From: Fuerstiella sp.
GTDB lineage: Bacteria > Planctomycetota > Planctomycetia > Planctomycetales > Planctomycetaceae
Direction of reading: 5' to 3'
NCBI GenBank assembly: GCA_014238335.1
Contig: JABABI010000046.1
Coordinates: 1-56,201 of the forward strand
Length of the DNA stretch: 56,201 nt
Numbering within the stretch: position 1 is the first letter of the stretch; each line of letters starts with the position of its first letter. Positions 18,029 through 25,967 of the stretch are shown one piece after another. A program made the translations under genes and the position numbers. The notes under the pieces are model-generated. The model was not told the DNA's origin. It did not search any database and saw only the letters and a program-made list of their open reading frames with translations.

Positions 18029-20113
18029 TTAGTGCACTCGCTGTCCCGGGACAGCGCCATCGTCCGGGCTGAGCAGAAAGACTTCCTTTCCGCCACCGCC
18101 GCTGGCACACACCATACCTTCACTCAGGCCAAACTTCATTTTTCGAGGTTTCAGATTGGCCACACAGATCACCAGTCGTCCGACCAGAGTTTCCGGATCG
18201 TAAGCCGCCTTGATGCCGGCGAACACGTTTCGCGTGGTGCCTCCCCCCAGAGACAGCGTCAGCTGCAACAGTCTGTCCGCGCCTTCCACATGTCCGGCTT
18301 CGACAATGCGAGCGACACGCAGGTCGACCTTCATGAAGTCGTCGATGGTACACTCGTCCGCCAGAGGTTCTCCGGTCAATGCATCGCCACCGTCCTGCCA
18401 CGTGTCTGCGGAATGGAACTGCGGCGCGGCGGCCTCGGTGGATTCCGGAGGTGCTGCACCCGCATCAGCGGCATTGTCTTCTTTACTTTCTTCAATCATG
18501 GCTTGAACCTGCTTGTCCTCAATTCGCTTCATCAAATGTTGAAATTTGCTGACCGGCGTTCCGGTCAGCGGTAATTGACTTTCGTCCCAGCTTTCGATGG
18601 GCCTGTTCAGTAACTCTGCCGTCTGTTCGGCCAGTTTCGGAAGTACGGGAGAAAGATAAACGACGAGCTGCCGAAACAGGTTGAGTGCGACTGTGCAGAC
18701 ATCCCGCAGCTCAGCGGCTTTCTCCGGATCCTTCCGCAACACCCATGGCTCTTTGTCTTCCACATACTTATTGGCCCGGTCCGCCAGCAGCATGATCTCC
18801 CGCATCGCTGCGTTGTAGTTGCAGTCTTCGTAAAACGAAGCCAGTTCCTCGCCTTTGGCCGCGGCGTACTCAAAAAGACCACCGTCGTCCGGATAAGTGT
18901 CACTGAGCTTCGACTGAGCCACAAACTTTGCCGAACGTGAAGCGAGATTCACAACCTTGCCCACAAGATCCGAGTTGACCTTCGCGACAAATTCTTCCAA
19001 ATTTAGATCGATGTCATCAAGCCCCGATCCAAGCTTGCTGGCGTAGTAGTATCGCAGCACACCGGACGGCAGGTGTCTGGCATACGTTGACGCCATGACA
19101 AACGTTCCTTTGGACTTGGACATTTTCTTACCGGCCACCTTCAGAAAACCGTGAATATGCACTTTCTCAGGCAGATTAAAGCCAGCTGTCTTCAGCATGC
19201 CAGGCCAGAACAACGTGTGAAAGTACGTGATGTCCTTGCCGATGAAATGATGAATTTCCGTGACGGCATTTCTCCACCAGTTGTCGAAGTCTTCGCCGTT
19301 GGCTGCGCACCACTGTTTCGTTGAAGCGATGTATCCGATCGGAGCGTCAAACCAGACGTACCAATAGTTGCCAGGACTGTCCGGAATTTCAAAACCGAAG
19401 TAGGGTGCCGGACGGGAAATATCCCAGTCGCGAAGTTCGTCTCCCAGAAAATGACCTTTAAGATAATTGGCAACCTCGGGCTGCAGATGGCTGCCGGACT
19501 GAGTCCATTCGGTCAGAAAATCGTGCAATTGTTCCAGCTCGATGAACAGATGCCTTGCCGAGCGTATTTCCGGAGTCGCTCCCGAGAGCGTACTCTTCGG
19601 ATTCACCAGCTCTGCCGGAGTATAAGTCTTCGCACACTTGCTGCAGTTGTCTCCCGGCTGATCTTCAGAGCCGCAGTGCGGACAGGTACCGCATACAAAT
19701 CGGTCCGCCAGAAACGTCCCGGCTTCCGGATCATACAGCTGCTCGACATCCTTTTCTTTGACCAGTCCCGCGTCACGAATCGACTGCCAGATTTTGCCGC
19801 AGATTTCCCGATTCTCATCACTGTCGGTGCTGCCGTAATTGTTGAATTCAATATCAAACGCGGCGAAGTCCCGGATGTGAGCATCGCGCATATCAGCGAT
19901 AACCTCTGCCTCGCTGCGGCCTTCGTTTCGGGCACGAATCATGATCGCCGTGCCGTGGGTGTCGTCCGCACAGACGTAGACGCAACGATGCCCTCTCAAC
20001 CTCTGAAATCGCACCCAGATATCTGTCTGAAGATATTCGACCAGATGCCCGATGTGAATATGCCCGTTGGCATAGGGCAGCGCTGATGTGACAAGTATTC
20101 GGCGTTGAGTCAT
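18029..20113 (-). CDS. metG: Methionyl-tRNA synthetase with C-terminal tRNA-binding domain
   Basis: A 694-residue class I synthetase charging tRNA-Met. HIGH is at residues 20-23 (GHIHIGHL). The zinc knuckle has C144, C147, C157 and C160 in a C-x2-C-x9-C-x2-C arrangement, as in the E. coli enzyme. KMSKS is at 330-334. After the anticodon domain there is an Ala/Glu-rich linker (about res 555-590), then an EMAP-II/Trbp111-like tRNA-binding domain (FMKVDLRVARIVEAGHVEGA to the end) that mediates dimerisation in homologues. The ATG at 20113 begins directly with the Rossmann strand (RRILVTSALPYANG). Transcribed alone and followed by a strong terminator. Confidence 0.97.
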   Translation of the reverse strand: MTQRRILVTSALPYANGHIHIGHLVEYLQTDIWVRFQRLRGHRCVYVCADDTHGTAIMIRARNEGRSEAEVIADMRDAHIRDFAAFDIEFNNYGSTDSDENREICGKIWQSIRDAGLVKEKDVEQLYDPEAGTFLADRFVCGTCPHCGSEDQPGDNCSKCAKTYTPAELVNPKSTLSGATPEIRSARHLFIELEQLHDFLTEWTQSGSHLQPEVANYLKGHFLGDELRDWDISRPAPYFGFEIPDSPGNYWYVWFDAPIGYIASTKQWCAANGEDFDNWWRNAVTEIHHFIGKDITYFHTLFWPGMLKTAGFNLPEKVHIHGFLKVAGKKMSKSKGTFVMASTYARHLPSGVLRYYYASKLGSGLDDIDLNLEEFVAKVNSDLVGKVVNLASRSAKFVAQSKLSDTYPDDGGLFEYAAAKGEELASFYEDCNYNAAMREIMLLADRANKYVEDKEPWVLRKDPEKAAELRDVCTVALNLFRQLVVYLSPVLPKLAEQTAELLNRPIESWDESQLPLTGTPVSKFQHLMKRIEDKQVQAMIEESKEDNAADAGAAPPESTEAAAPQFHSADTWQDGGDALTGEPLADECTIDDFMKVDLRVARIVEAGHVEGADRLLQLTLSLGGGTTRNVFAGIKAAYDPETLVGRLVICVANLKPRKMKFGLSEGMVCASGGGGKEVFLLSPDDGAVPGQRVH

Positions 20114-20250
20114 TTTGAGTGAATCGTCAGAAGAAGCAAAGGGCGTCGCGAATTTGACCTGACAGGATGGCGACGGTCAATGAGATACGAACAGTTGATT
20201 GCAAGACCCGTGGAATTCAAGCCGGTTCACACCAGAACACGTCCGCTCAG

Positions 20251-20265
20251 ACAGTCGTCGACTGT
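20251..20265. repeat. 15-bp perfect palindrome after the ABC permease gene
   Basis: ACAGTCG-T-CGACTGT at 20251-20265, 24 bases beyond the stop of the last gene in the respiratory run. It could form a tight 6-bp stem with a 3-base loop, but there is no T-run on either side. It may be an operator or weak terminator; the function is open. Confidence 0.3.
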
Positions 20266-20288
20266 GGTGGTTTCCAGCATCCAGCGCA

Positions 20289-21137
20289 TTACGTCACATT
20301 ATGTGTCATCGGTCGGGACACCAGACGTACGCAGATCAGGCAGATAACGACGCTAAAACCGACTGTCACGCCGACGCAGGCGGACATCGATGGCAGTGAG
20401 TCCGTCACGGGCAGCGTGCCCGAATACAGCAGGCGTCTCAGCCCGGCAACCCCGTAGGTCAAAGGGTTTAATCGAATAATCCACGACAGCCAGTCTTCGC
20501 CGCCACCGGGAAAGAACGCCCCGGACAGCAGCCACATGGGCATCAAAAAGACGCTCATGATCGCATGAAACCCCTGAGTAGAATTCATCGGCCAGGCAAT
20601 CAGAAATCCAAGACCTGTCAGCTCAACGGCAATCAACGTCAAAAACAACGCCGCAAGAATAGCTGGCAGCGGATTCAACGCGATCTGCAGTCCAGGACTC
20701 AGTCCGACATAACTGAGCAGCGGGCCAACCAGTAGAAAAATGCTCGCCTGAACAACGGCCAGCACTGTCCCGCCCAGTACCTTTCCCAGAACAATAACCG
20801 ACCGAGGCACGGGAGCGGCCAGCACGCCCTGCAGAAACCCTTCACGTCGATCTTCAATGATTGAGATTGTCGAGAAGATTGCAGTAAACATTACGATCAG
20901 AACCGCGACACCCGGAAAAAAATACTCCTGATAGGTAAGCGGCTGCGAAAGTCCCGACGCCCATTCCGGCGGCTGAAATGATCGACCAAGGCCGGCTCCG
21001 AACAGCACCCAGAAGATCACGGGCTGTCCAATGGCGCCAATGACACGGGTGCGCTGGCGAAAGAAGCGAATCAGTTCACGCCACGCCAAAGCCCAGGCAC
21101 CGGACCACATACTGCTATGCTGGGAGGACGCGTTCAT
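20289..21137 (-). CDS. ABC-2 type transporter permease
   Basis: A 282-residue membrane subunit of an ABC-2 exporter. Six hydrophobic helices are visible, with the characteristic cytoplasmic GFLQGVLAAPVPRSVIVLGKVLGG loop after helix 2 and a LSGAFFPGG re-entrant segment followed by LNPLTYGVAGLRRLLY. The ATG at 21137 overlaps the stop of the ATPase gene (ATGA, 21134-21137), so the pair is co-translated. The reading frame runs on to 21317 inside the ATPase gene, but that is a shadow. It is the last gene of the respiratory run, so a role in oxidase or cytochrome assembly (heme, copper or another factor) is inferred from position only. The family includes drug, lipid and NosFY-like exporters. Confidence 0.88.
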   Translation of the reverse strand: MNASSQHSSMWSGAWALAWRELIRFFRQRTRVIGAIGQPVIFWVLFGAGLGRSFQPPEWASGLSQPLTYQEYFFPGVAVLIVMFTAIFSTISIIEDRREGFLQGVLAAPVPRSVIVLGKVLGGTVLAVVQASIFLLVGPLLSYVGLSPGLQIALNPLPAILAALFLTLIAVELTGLGFLIAWPMNSTQGFHAIMSVFLMPMWLLSGAFFPGGGEDWLSWIIRLNPLTYGVAGLRRLLYSGTLPVTDSLPSMSACVGVTVGFSVVICLICVRLVSRPMTHNVT

Positions 21138-22099
21138 GATGCTGCCTCTCCCGGAAACACTGCACCGTGTGCAACATTGTCTTCGAAGCCGTGTCCGGTG
21201 ACTTCCAAAAAGACGTCCTCCAGCGACGGACTGGCGACTTCGGCGGACAGGATCTGGTCTCCGCACGTGGACATCACATGTTGCAGCGCTGCCGCTCCGT
21301 CCGGCACGCGAAAGCACAAGCGGCTGCCAACGTCGCGAGCTTTAACCCGCAGCAGGGACTCAAGTTCCGCTTTCAGTTCAACAGAGTCCCGAGTTCGGAT
21401 CGACAGCCGATCACCATCAATCGATGCCTGAAGTGTCTGAGGTGAGCCCTGGCTTACGATTTGGCCTTTATCCATCAGAATCAGATGTGCGCAGCACTCG
21501 GCCTCCTGCATCAGGTGAGTTGTCAGAACGACGGTCGTTCCTTCCTTTTGCTGCTGTTCGTGAATCATGTCCCAGAACTGTCGACGGGCAGCTGGATCCA
21601 GCCCGGTGCTGGGTTCATCAAGTAACAGCACTTCCGGACGGTGCAGCAGGCCTTTGGCCAGTTCAACTCGCCGCCGCAGCCCGCCGGACAGCTCGCCGAC
21701 AATCGACTTTCGGCGATCGGACAACGAAAATTGTTCCAGCAATTCATCGATCCGTTTGACAAGCGTCCCACGTGGAAGGCCGTAGATTCGTCCGTGGCAC
21801 TGTAGATTTTCCACGACCGTCAGCCTTACATCGACCGCAGGTGACTGAAACGTGACACCCAGCATTCGTCGAATAGCAGCGGGATCTTCCTGCAGGTCTG
21901 AACCGCAGATCTTTATGCTGCCAGCCTGCAGTGGCAGCAGCGTGGCGAACAGGCGAAACAGAGTGGTCTTGCCCGAACCATTAGGACCGAGCAACCCGAA
22001 CAGCGAGCCGCGGGGCACCTCAAGATCGACATCGGTCAGCGCAGTGGCGGCGTCATAGGAGTGCGAGACACTTGCGGCGCTGATGCAGATATCCGACAT
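21134..22099 (-). CDS. ABC transporter ATP-binding protein
   Basis: A 321-residue ATPase partner of the ABC-2 permease. Walker A is GPNGSGKTT (res 38-46), the Q-loop region is VTFQSPAVDVRLTV, the signature is LSGGLRRRVELAKG, Walker B is VLLLDEPSTGLD and the H-loop is TTH. The ~90-residue C-terminal extension after the ATPase core is usual for the DrrA/NodI/CcmA-like subfamily. I take ATG at 22099 rather than TTG at 22117. It follows COX4 by about 85 bases in the same direction and overlaps the permease gene. The substrate is not inferable from sequence. Confidence 0.92.
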   Translation of the reverse strand: MSDICISAASVSHSYDAATALTDVDLEVPRGSLFGLLGPNGSGKTTLFRLFATLLPLQAGSIKICGSDLQEDPAAIRRMLGVTFQSPAVDVRLTVVENLQCHGRIYGLPRGTLVKRIDELLEQFSLSDRRKSIVGELSGGLRRRVELAKGLLHRPEVLLLDEPSTGLDPAARRQFWDMIHEQQQKEGTTVVLTTHLMQEAECCAHLILMDKGQIVSQGSPQTLQASIDGDRLSIRTRDSVELKAELESLLRVKARDVGSRLCFRVPDGAAALQHVMSTCGDQILSAEVASPSLEDVFLEVTGHGFEDNVAHGAVFPGEAAS

Positions 22100-22183
22100 G
22101 GCTGAAAACGAAATCAAAGTATGTGGCGCCGCATGGCGCTGCTGGGCACGCCCGAATTGTCGAGTATCAGCACTCCGTCAACT

Positions 22184-22681
22184 CTATTCCGCTTTCTCAG
22201 CTGGAGCCACGGCGTCTTCGTCGTGGGATTCCTTGTGCGGTTCGGCGGTGACACCATCCTGAACAGGCGTCCCCGGATTTACGTGTTCATCCAGGTGCTC
22301 GATGCCACCCGTATGTCCGCCGTGTTCTGCATGACTGGCATGAAAACTCTCCATTTCCGCTCTCCACTCAGCTTGCGGAGCCAATGGCGTGTAATAAGCC
22401 ACACCGATATCCGGCAGCAAAGCCAGGGGCAGGCCAATGGCCAAAATCGTTGTGGGAGCCAGCAGCACGAACTTCCAGTTGCCTTCGAACTTCAGATGCA
22501 TGAAGAACATCATCACGCACAATGCCTTGGCAACGGCAACAGCCAACACCAGAACGATGGTGATCGCATGGTTACTGAAACTGACGAGGTCAAATATGAC
22601 GGAAAGCGCGGTGAACACGCAGAGTGCTACAAAGACTGCCAGATAGTTGACGTGATGGGCACTGTGGTCATCGTGTGCCAT
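22184..22681 (-). CDS. Cytochrome c oxidase subunit IV (prokaryotic type)
   Basis: A 165-residue small subunit of the heme-copper oxidase. The N-terminus is His-rich (MAHDDHSAHHVNYLAVF). Three hydrophobic helices follow (about res 12-30, 38-60 and 72-92), with the diagnostic AKALCVMMFFMHLKFEGNWK segment around the second and third. The remaining ~70 residues form a polar, His/Glu-rich tail (ESFHASHAEHGGHTGG...) not needed for the fold. It could bind metal, but this is speculation. ATG at 22681; the frame upstream to 22822 overlaps the COX3 gene and is not used. About 50 bases after COX3. Confidence 0.88.
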   Translation of the reverse strand: MAHDDHSAHHVNYLAVFVALCVFTALSVIFDLVSFSNHAITIVLVLAVAVAKALCVMMFFMHLKFEGNWKFVLLAPTTILAIGLPLALLPDIGVAYYTPLAPQAEWRAEMESFHASHAEHGGHTGGIEHLDEHVNPGTPVQDGVTAEPHKESHDEDAVAPAEKAE

Positions 22682-22731
22682 AATATCGATCCTGCATGCG
22701 CCGAGAAGCGAAAAAACGAGAGTTGTATGAA

Positions 22732-23772
22732 CTAAGCAATGTACAAGAGCGGGAATAGAAAGATCCAGACGAGGTCCACAAAGTGCCAGTACAGGCCACT
22801 GTTCTCCACCCAGTCCGTCCACTTTTCATCAAGATTGCTGCCCTGAAGCAAGGGCCGTGCAAACAGAATCATGCCGACGATCACGTGAATGGCATGAAAG
22901 CCCGTCATCAGAAAGTAAATTGATGCAAACAGATTGCCGTAGAGTACGGGATGAGGATCAAATACGCCCGCCTGAATCGCGGGGCCGTAGACTTCATTGC
23001 TCTTCAAGCGTTCCAACTCGGCCGTAACTTCTGCAAACTCCAGAACAGGCAGTGTCTCACCTTCCTGCAACGCAGCGCGATCTGCCAGATAACCGGGGCC
23101 TGTGGCGACGGGAACCTCATCCAGAGAAACATTTGCCACGATGTGTTGGTGAAGATTCTGCCATTTGCTGTACAGGGCCACGTCGCCGGGAGCAGATATT
23201 CTGAGTCCAGAGTCATCTTCGCCTGTGTCTTTGGCAAAGACATCCAGCTGAGCGCTGACGGTAGCAAGATCGTTGGGTTGGGCAACGTCAATTGCCTTGG
23301 CATCCGTGTAGATCGCGAACCGTTCTCTCACGACCTGTTCCAACTCGCGATCAACCTTATTGATGGCCTGAGTCGGTGTTTCTGCAATATGGCTGGGAAG
23401 AATGTCGTGCGAAAACTTACCGTAGTATTCGTATGACTTAACCCCCAGAAACACGAACGCCAGCGCCATCGTGTACGTTAAGTACTGGCGGGCTCGTGAG
23501 AAATCTCTCTTTGCCATGGCTTCGTGAGCGACGACGACGCAATAACTGGAAACGATCAGCACAAACGTGTTGAAGCCGCCCCAGAATACCAGGATATGCG
23601 TATCTGCAGTATCCGTCGGCCACCCGGGCGAACCGATCCGCAGAACAATATATGCGCCGATAAAGGCGGTGAAGAACATGATTTCCGTGCCGAGAAACAG
23701 CCACAGTCCGAGTTTTGAATTCGGAATGGGAATACCCATTTTGAGGCCGGTAGGCGGAGTACTGTGTGACAT
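22732..23772 (-). CDS. ctaE: Cytochrome c oxidase subunit III with a large insertion
   Basis: A 346-residue subunit III. It opens with SKLGLWLFLGTEIMFFTAFIGAY (helix 1, res 20-43). Helices 2 and 3 end at residue ~115. Helices 4 and 5 follow from residue ~276 (NLFASIYFLMTGFHAIHVIVG), ending in GLYWHFVDLVWIFLFPLLYI. This is the five-helix bacterial caa3/SoxM-type form. A hydrophilic insertion of about 150 residues (124-272), with predicted helices and no cysteine, separates helices 3 and 4; canonical five-helix subunits are near 200 residues. It sits between CtaB and COX4 in the operon. The insertion should face the outside or the cytoplasm as a soluble domain of unknown job. Confidence 0.93.
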   Translation of the reverse strand: MSHSTPPTGLKMGIPIPNSKLGLWLFLGTEIMFFTAFIGAYIVLRIGSPGWPTDTADTHILVFWGGFNTFVLIVSSYCVVVAHEAMAKRDFSRARQYLTYTMALAFVFLGVKSYEYYGKFSHDILPSHIAETPTQAINKVDRELEQVVRERFAIYTDAKAIDVAQPNDLATVSAQLDVFAKDTGEDDSGLRISAPGDVALYSKWQNLHQHIVANVSLDEVPVATGPGYLADRAALQEGETLPVLEFAEVTAELERLKSNEVYGPAIQAGVFDPHPVLYGNLFASIYFLMTGFHAIHVIVGMILFARPLLQGSNLDEKWTDWVENSGLYWHFVDLVWIFLFPLLYIA

Positions 23773-23902
23773 AGTTTTTAATCAACTTTTAACTAACATG
23801 ACACGCCGAGTACGGCAAATGGCGTTTTCAGTTATTGAGCTTCAACTTCGAGCGAACCGCGTAGGCGGCATTCGTAAATCGAACTCTTCAATTCCAGGGC
23901 AT

Positions 23903-24859
23903 TTATCCGATTGCTGTTAACCTGAGAAAATCCAACACCAATGCGATCAACAGCGAGGGCAAACAAATCAACGAGTTGTACAGCAAACTGCGAGCTCGCA
24001 CTTCGCTGCGATGCAATAGAAACCGAATCGAATACACCAGATAAGCAACGGAGAAGGCCATCGCCGAAAGCAAATACAGATCGCCCGACATCCCGATGAA
24101 AGCCGGTAAAGCACTAATGGGCACGAAGGCCGCCGCATAAACCACCGCGATCAGTCCGGTCAGAAATCCTTTGTCCGTAAACGACGGCAACATTCGTAAC
24201 CCTGCACTTTGATAGTCACGACGGTGAATCCAACCGATCGCCAGAAAGTGCGGAAACTGCCATACAAAAAACACCGCGAACAACGCCAGTGCTTCGATGC
24301 CGAGTCCACGTCCGGCAGCCAGCCAGCCAATGACTGGTGGCATCGCCCCGGGAATAGCACCGACCGTCGTGCACAAAGACGTTTTTGTCTTCAGTAACGT
24401 GTACGCCAGAGTGTAGCTCAGCAGAGTTGCCAGGGTCGCCAACGCGGCTGCCGGGTTCACCAGGTTCCAGAGTAGACCGAAACCGACTGACGTTAATACG
24501 GCGGCCACGGCTGATGCTTCGGGCATCGAGATCCTGCCGCTGGCGATCGGGCGGTCCTGGGTACGCGTCATCAGAACATCAGTGCGACGTTCCAGGCACT
24601 GGTTTAGCATGCTGGAAGCGGCCACCAGCTGAACGACGCCCAGCATCGCGATGACAAGCTTTACTGCGTCAAAAGTGATGGGCGACGCCAGAGTAAAACC
24701 CACAGCCACAGCGACCATCGTCATGATGGCGATTTTGGGTCGACACAGTTCGGCGTAGTCGGCCAGACGCTGACGTCCAACCGCAACGGCACTTTGCACT
24801 CGCAGAGTATCGGCAGATACAGAAGCTGACGCCTGTGGTGCAGAGGGAGCGATACTCAT
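23903..24859 (-). CDS. ctaB: Protoheme IX farnesyltransferase (heme O synthase)
   Basis: A 318-residue UbiA-superfamily prenyltransferase that attaches farnesyl to heme b, giving heme O for the oxidase. About eight hydrophobic helices. The prenyl-diphosphate/Mg motif is in NQCLERRTDVLMTRTQDRP (N-x3-D-like, then RTQDRP), and the second conserved loop is near FLAIGWIHRRDYQSAGLRML. The N-terminal ~30 residues are Ala/Ser-rich and disordered. Its ATG overlaps the stop of ctaA (ATGA, 24856-24859), so heme O and heme A synthases are translationally coupled. It is followed after 130 bases by COX3. Confidence 0.95.
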   Translation of the reverse strand: MSIAPSAPQASASVSADTLRVQSAVAVGRQRLADYAELCRPKIAIMTMVAVAVGFTLASPITFDAVKLVIAMLGVVQLVAASSMLNQCLERRTDVLMTRTQDRPIASGRISMPEASAVAAVLTSVGFGLLWNLVNPAAALATLATLLSYTLAYTLLKTKTSLCTTVGAIPGAMPPVIGWLAAGRGLGIEALALFAVFFVWQFPHFLAIGWIHRRDYQSAGLRMLPSFTDKGFLTGLIAVVYAAAFVPISALPAFIGMSGDLYLLSAMAFSVAYLVYSIRFLLHRSEVRARSLLYNSLICLPSLLIALVLDFLRLTAIG

Positions 24860-25830
24860 GCGAGCCCTCCATTCCGACCTGAGGTCAGAGACGATTCACT
24901 GAACAGACCCGTCAACTGTTCAATCTGTCCCGATCTGGCACTGAGGATCAATTCCATTGCTGCACCAGATGCCGTGGCCAGCAGGAACATTCCGCCGACT
25001 GTGTGCAGGCTGCAGACGACATTCTGAGCAGGTGAATTTGCAGAAGCCACCCAACCCAACGTGGGAAAGCCCAGCTTCGTCACCCACGAACCTAAACCGA
25101 GCCCTATCTGAAGCAGCAGCGCTGATGCCAGCCATTTGCCTCGGCTACGAAACGATAACAGATCGCTCCGCAGAAGTGCGAACAACAGCACGGCCGCCAG
25201 CAAAGTCACGATAACGGCGCCGGCCAGGTGTTCGTGCAGCATGCGTCCCAAATGGCGAAAGAACCCACCCAGCACGTACTGACCGAACACGACAAATGGA
25301 AACAATACACCAACGGCATATACCACAGGAGAAAATCTTCTGTCGACGCGAGATCGTTCGTCGGCCGGTCGCCGACGGACCAGAAATGCGAACAGAAAGC
25401 ACAGCGTGAAAAACAGACCGCCCGTAATGCTGTGAGTCATCGCCAGAACCTGTTCATTCATTCTCACTCGCATACCGCCGAGTAGTCCCTGGGCGATCAC
25501 CGCCAACAGAATGATGATCGATCCTGCGCGAACCCAACGACGTGTCTCTTTTACAAATGTGACGACGACAAGTCCGATGCTGACCAGTCCAATCAGTACG
25601 CCGGCCAGACGGTGGCCATGTTCCACAAATTTGTCGGTGTGTCGCAGGTCATTCAACCACGGATAAAGCAGCATATTCTGCCCGTCCGAAGTCGGCCAGT
25701 CGGCAAACGCCATACCTGCCTTCAACGTTGTGACCAGCGCACCGACAGAGATTGGCAGCAATGCGACGATACACGTCAGCACGGCAAACCGCTGCACTGT
25801 CAGGTTGATATGGTCATCTGTCTGGGACAC
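24856..25830 (-). CDS. ctaA: Heme A synthase (CtaA/COX15)
   Basis: A 324-residue eight-helix membrane enzyme that oxidises the C8 methyl of heme O to give heme A. Conserved histidines sit in two symmetric halves: E70-H71-G-H73-R in the first EHGHRLAG motif, H133 (MTHSITGG), H199/H201 (LHEHLAGA) and H276 (SLHTVGG). DWPTSDGQ near residue 44 is the usual first external loop. There is no cysteine pair in the first external loop. The C-terminal 30 residues are polar. It precedes and overlaps ctaB and is preceded by COX1 with a 137-base gap. Heme A production fits the A-type oxidase encoded beside it. Confidence 0.95.
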   Translation of the reverse strand: MSQTDDHINLTVQRFAVLTCIVALLPISVGALVTTLKAGMAFADWPTSDGQNMLLYPWLNDLRHTDKFVEHGHRLAGVLIGLVSIGLVVVTFVKETRRWVRAGSIIILLAVIAQGLLGGMRVRMNEQVLAMTHSITGGLFFTLCFLFAFLVRRRPADERSRVDRRFSPVVYAVGVLFPFVVFGQYVLGGFFRHLGRMLHEHLAGAVIVTLLAAVLLFALLRSDLLSFRSRGKWLASALLLQIGLGLGSWVTKLGFPTLGWVASANSPAQNVVCSLHTVGGMFLLATASGAAMELILSARSGQIEQLTGLFSESSLTSGRNGGLA

Positions 25831-25967
25831 GCCTGTTCTCGTTCTGTAGTGCCTGAATTCCTGGCAATACGGCCCTCAATCCATTCGTGGAGGGTTTAGT
25901 GACTTATCTACGATCAATTAAAGATTTGTGAGTGCCACTGGCACACACCATGAAACTGTCGAATGGG

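Noticed and set aside
25918..25950. GTGCCA-c-TGGCAC repeat below COX1
   Set aside because: It is short and followed by only a loosely T-rich stretch; it may be chance, and it lies inside a same-strand run.
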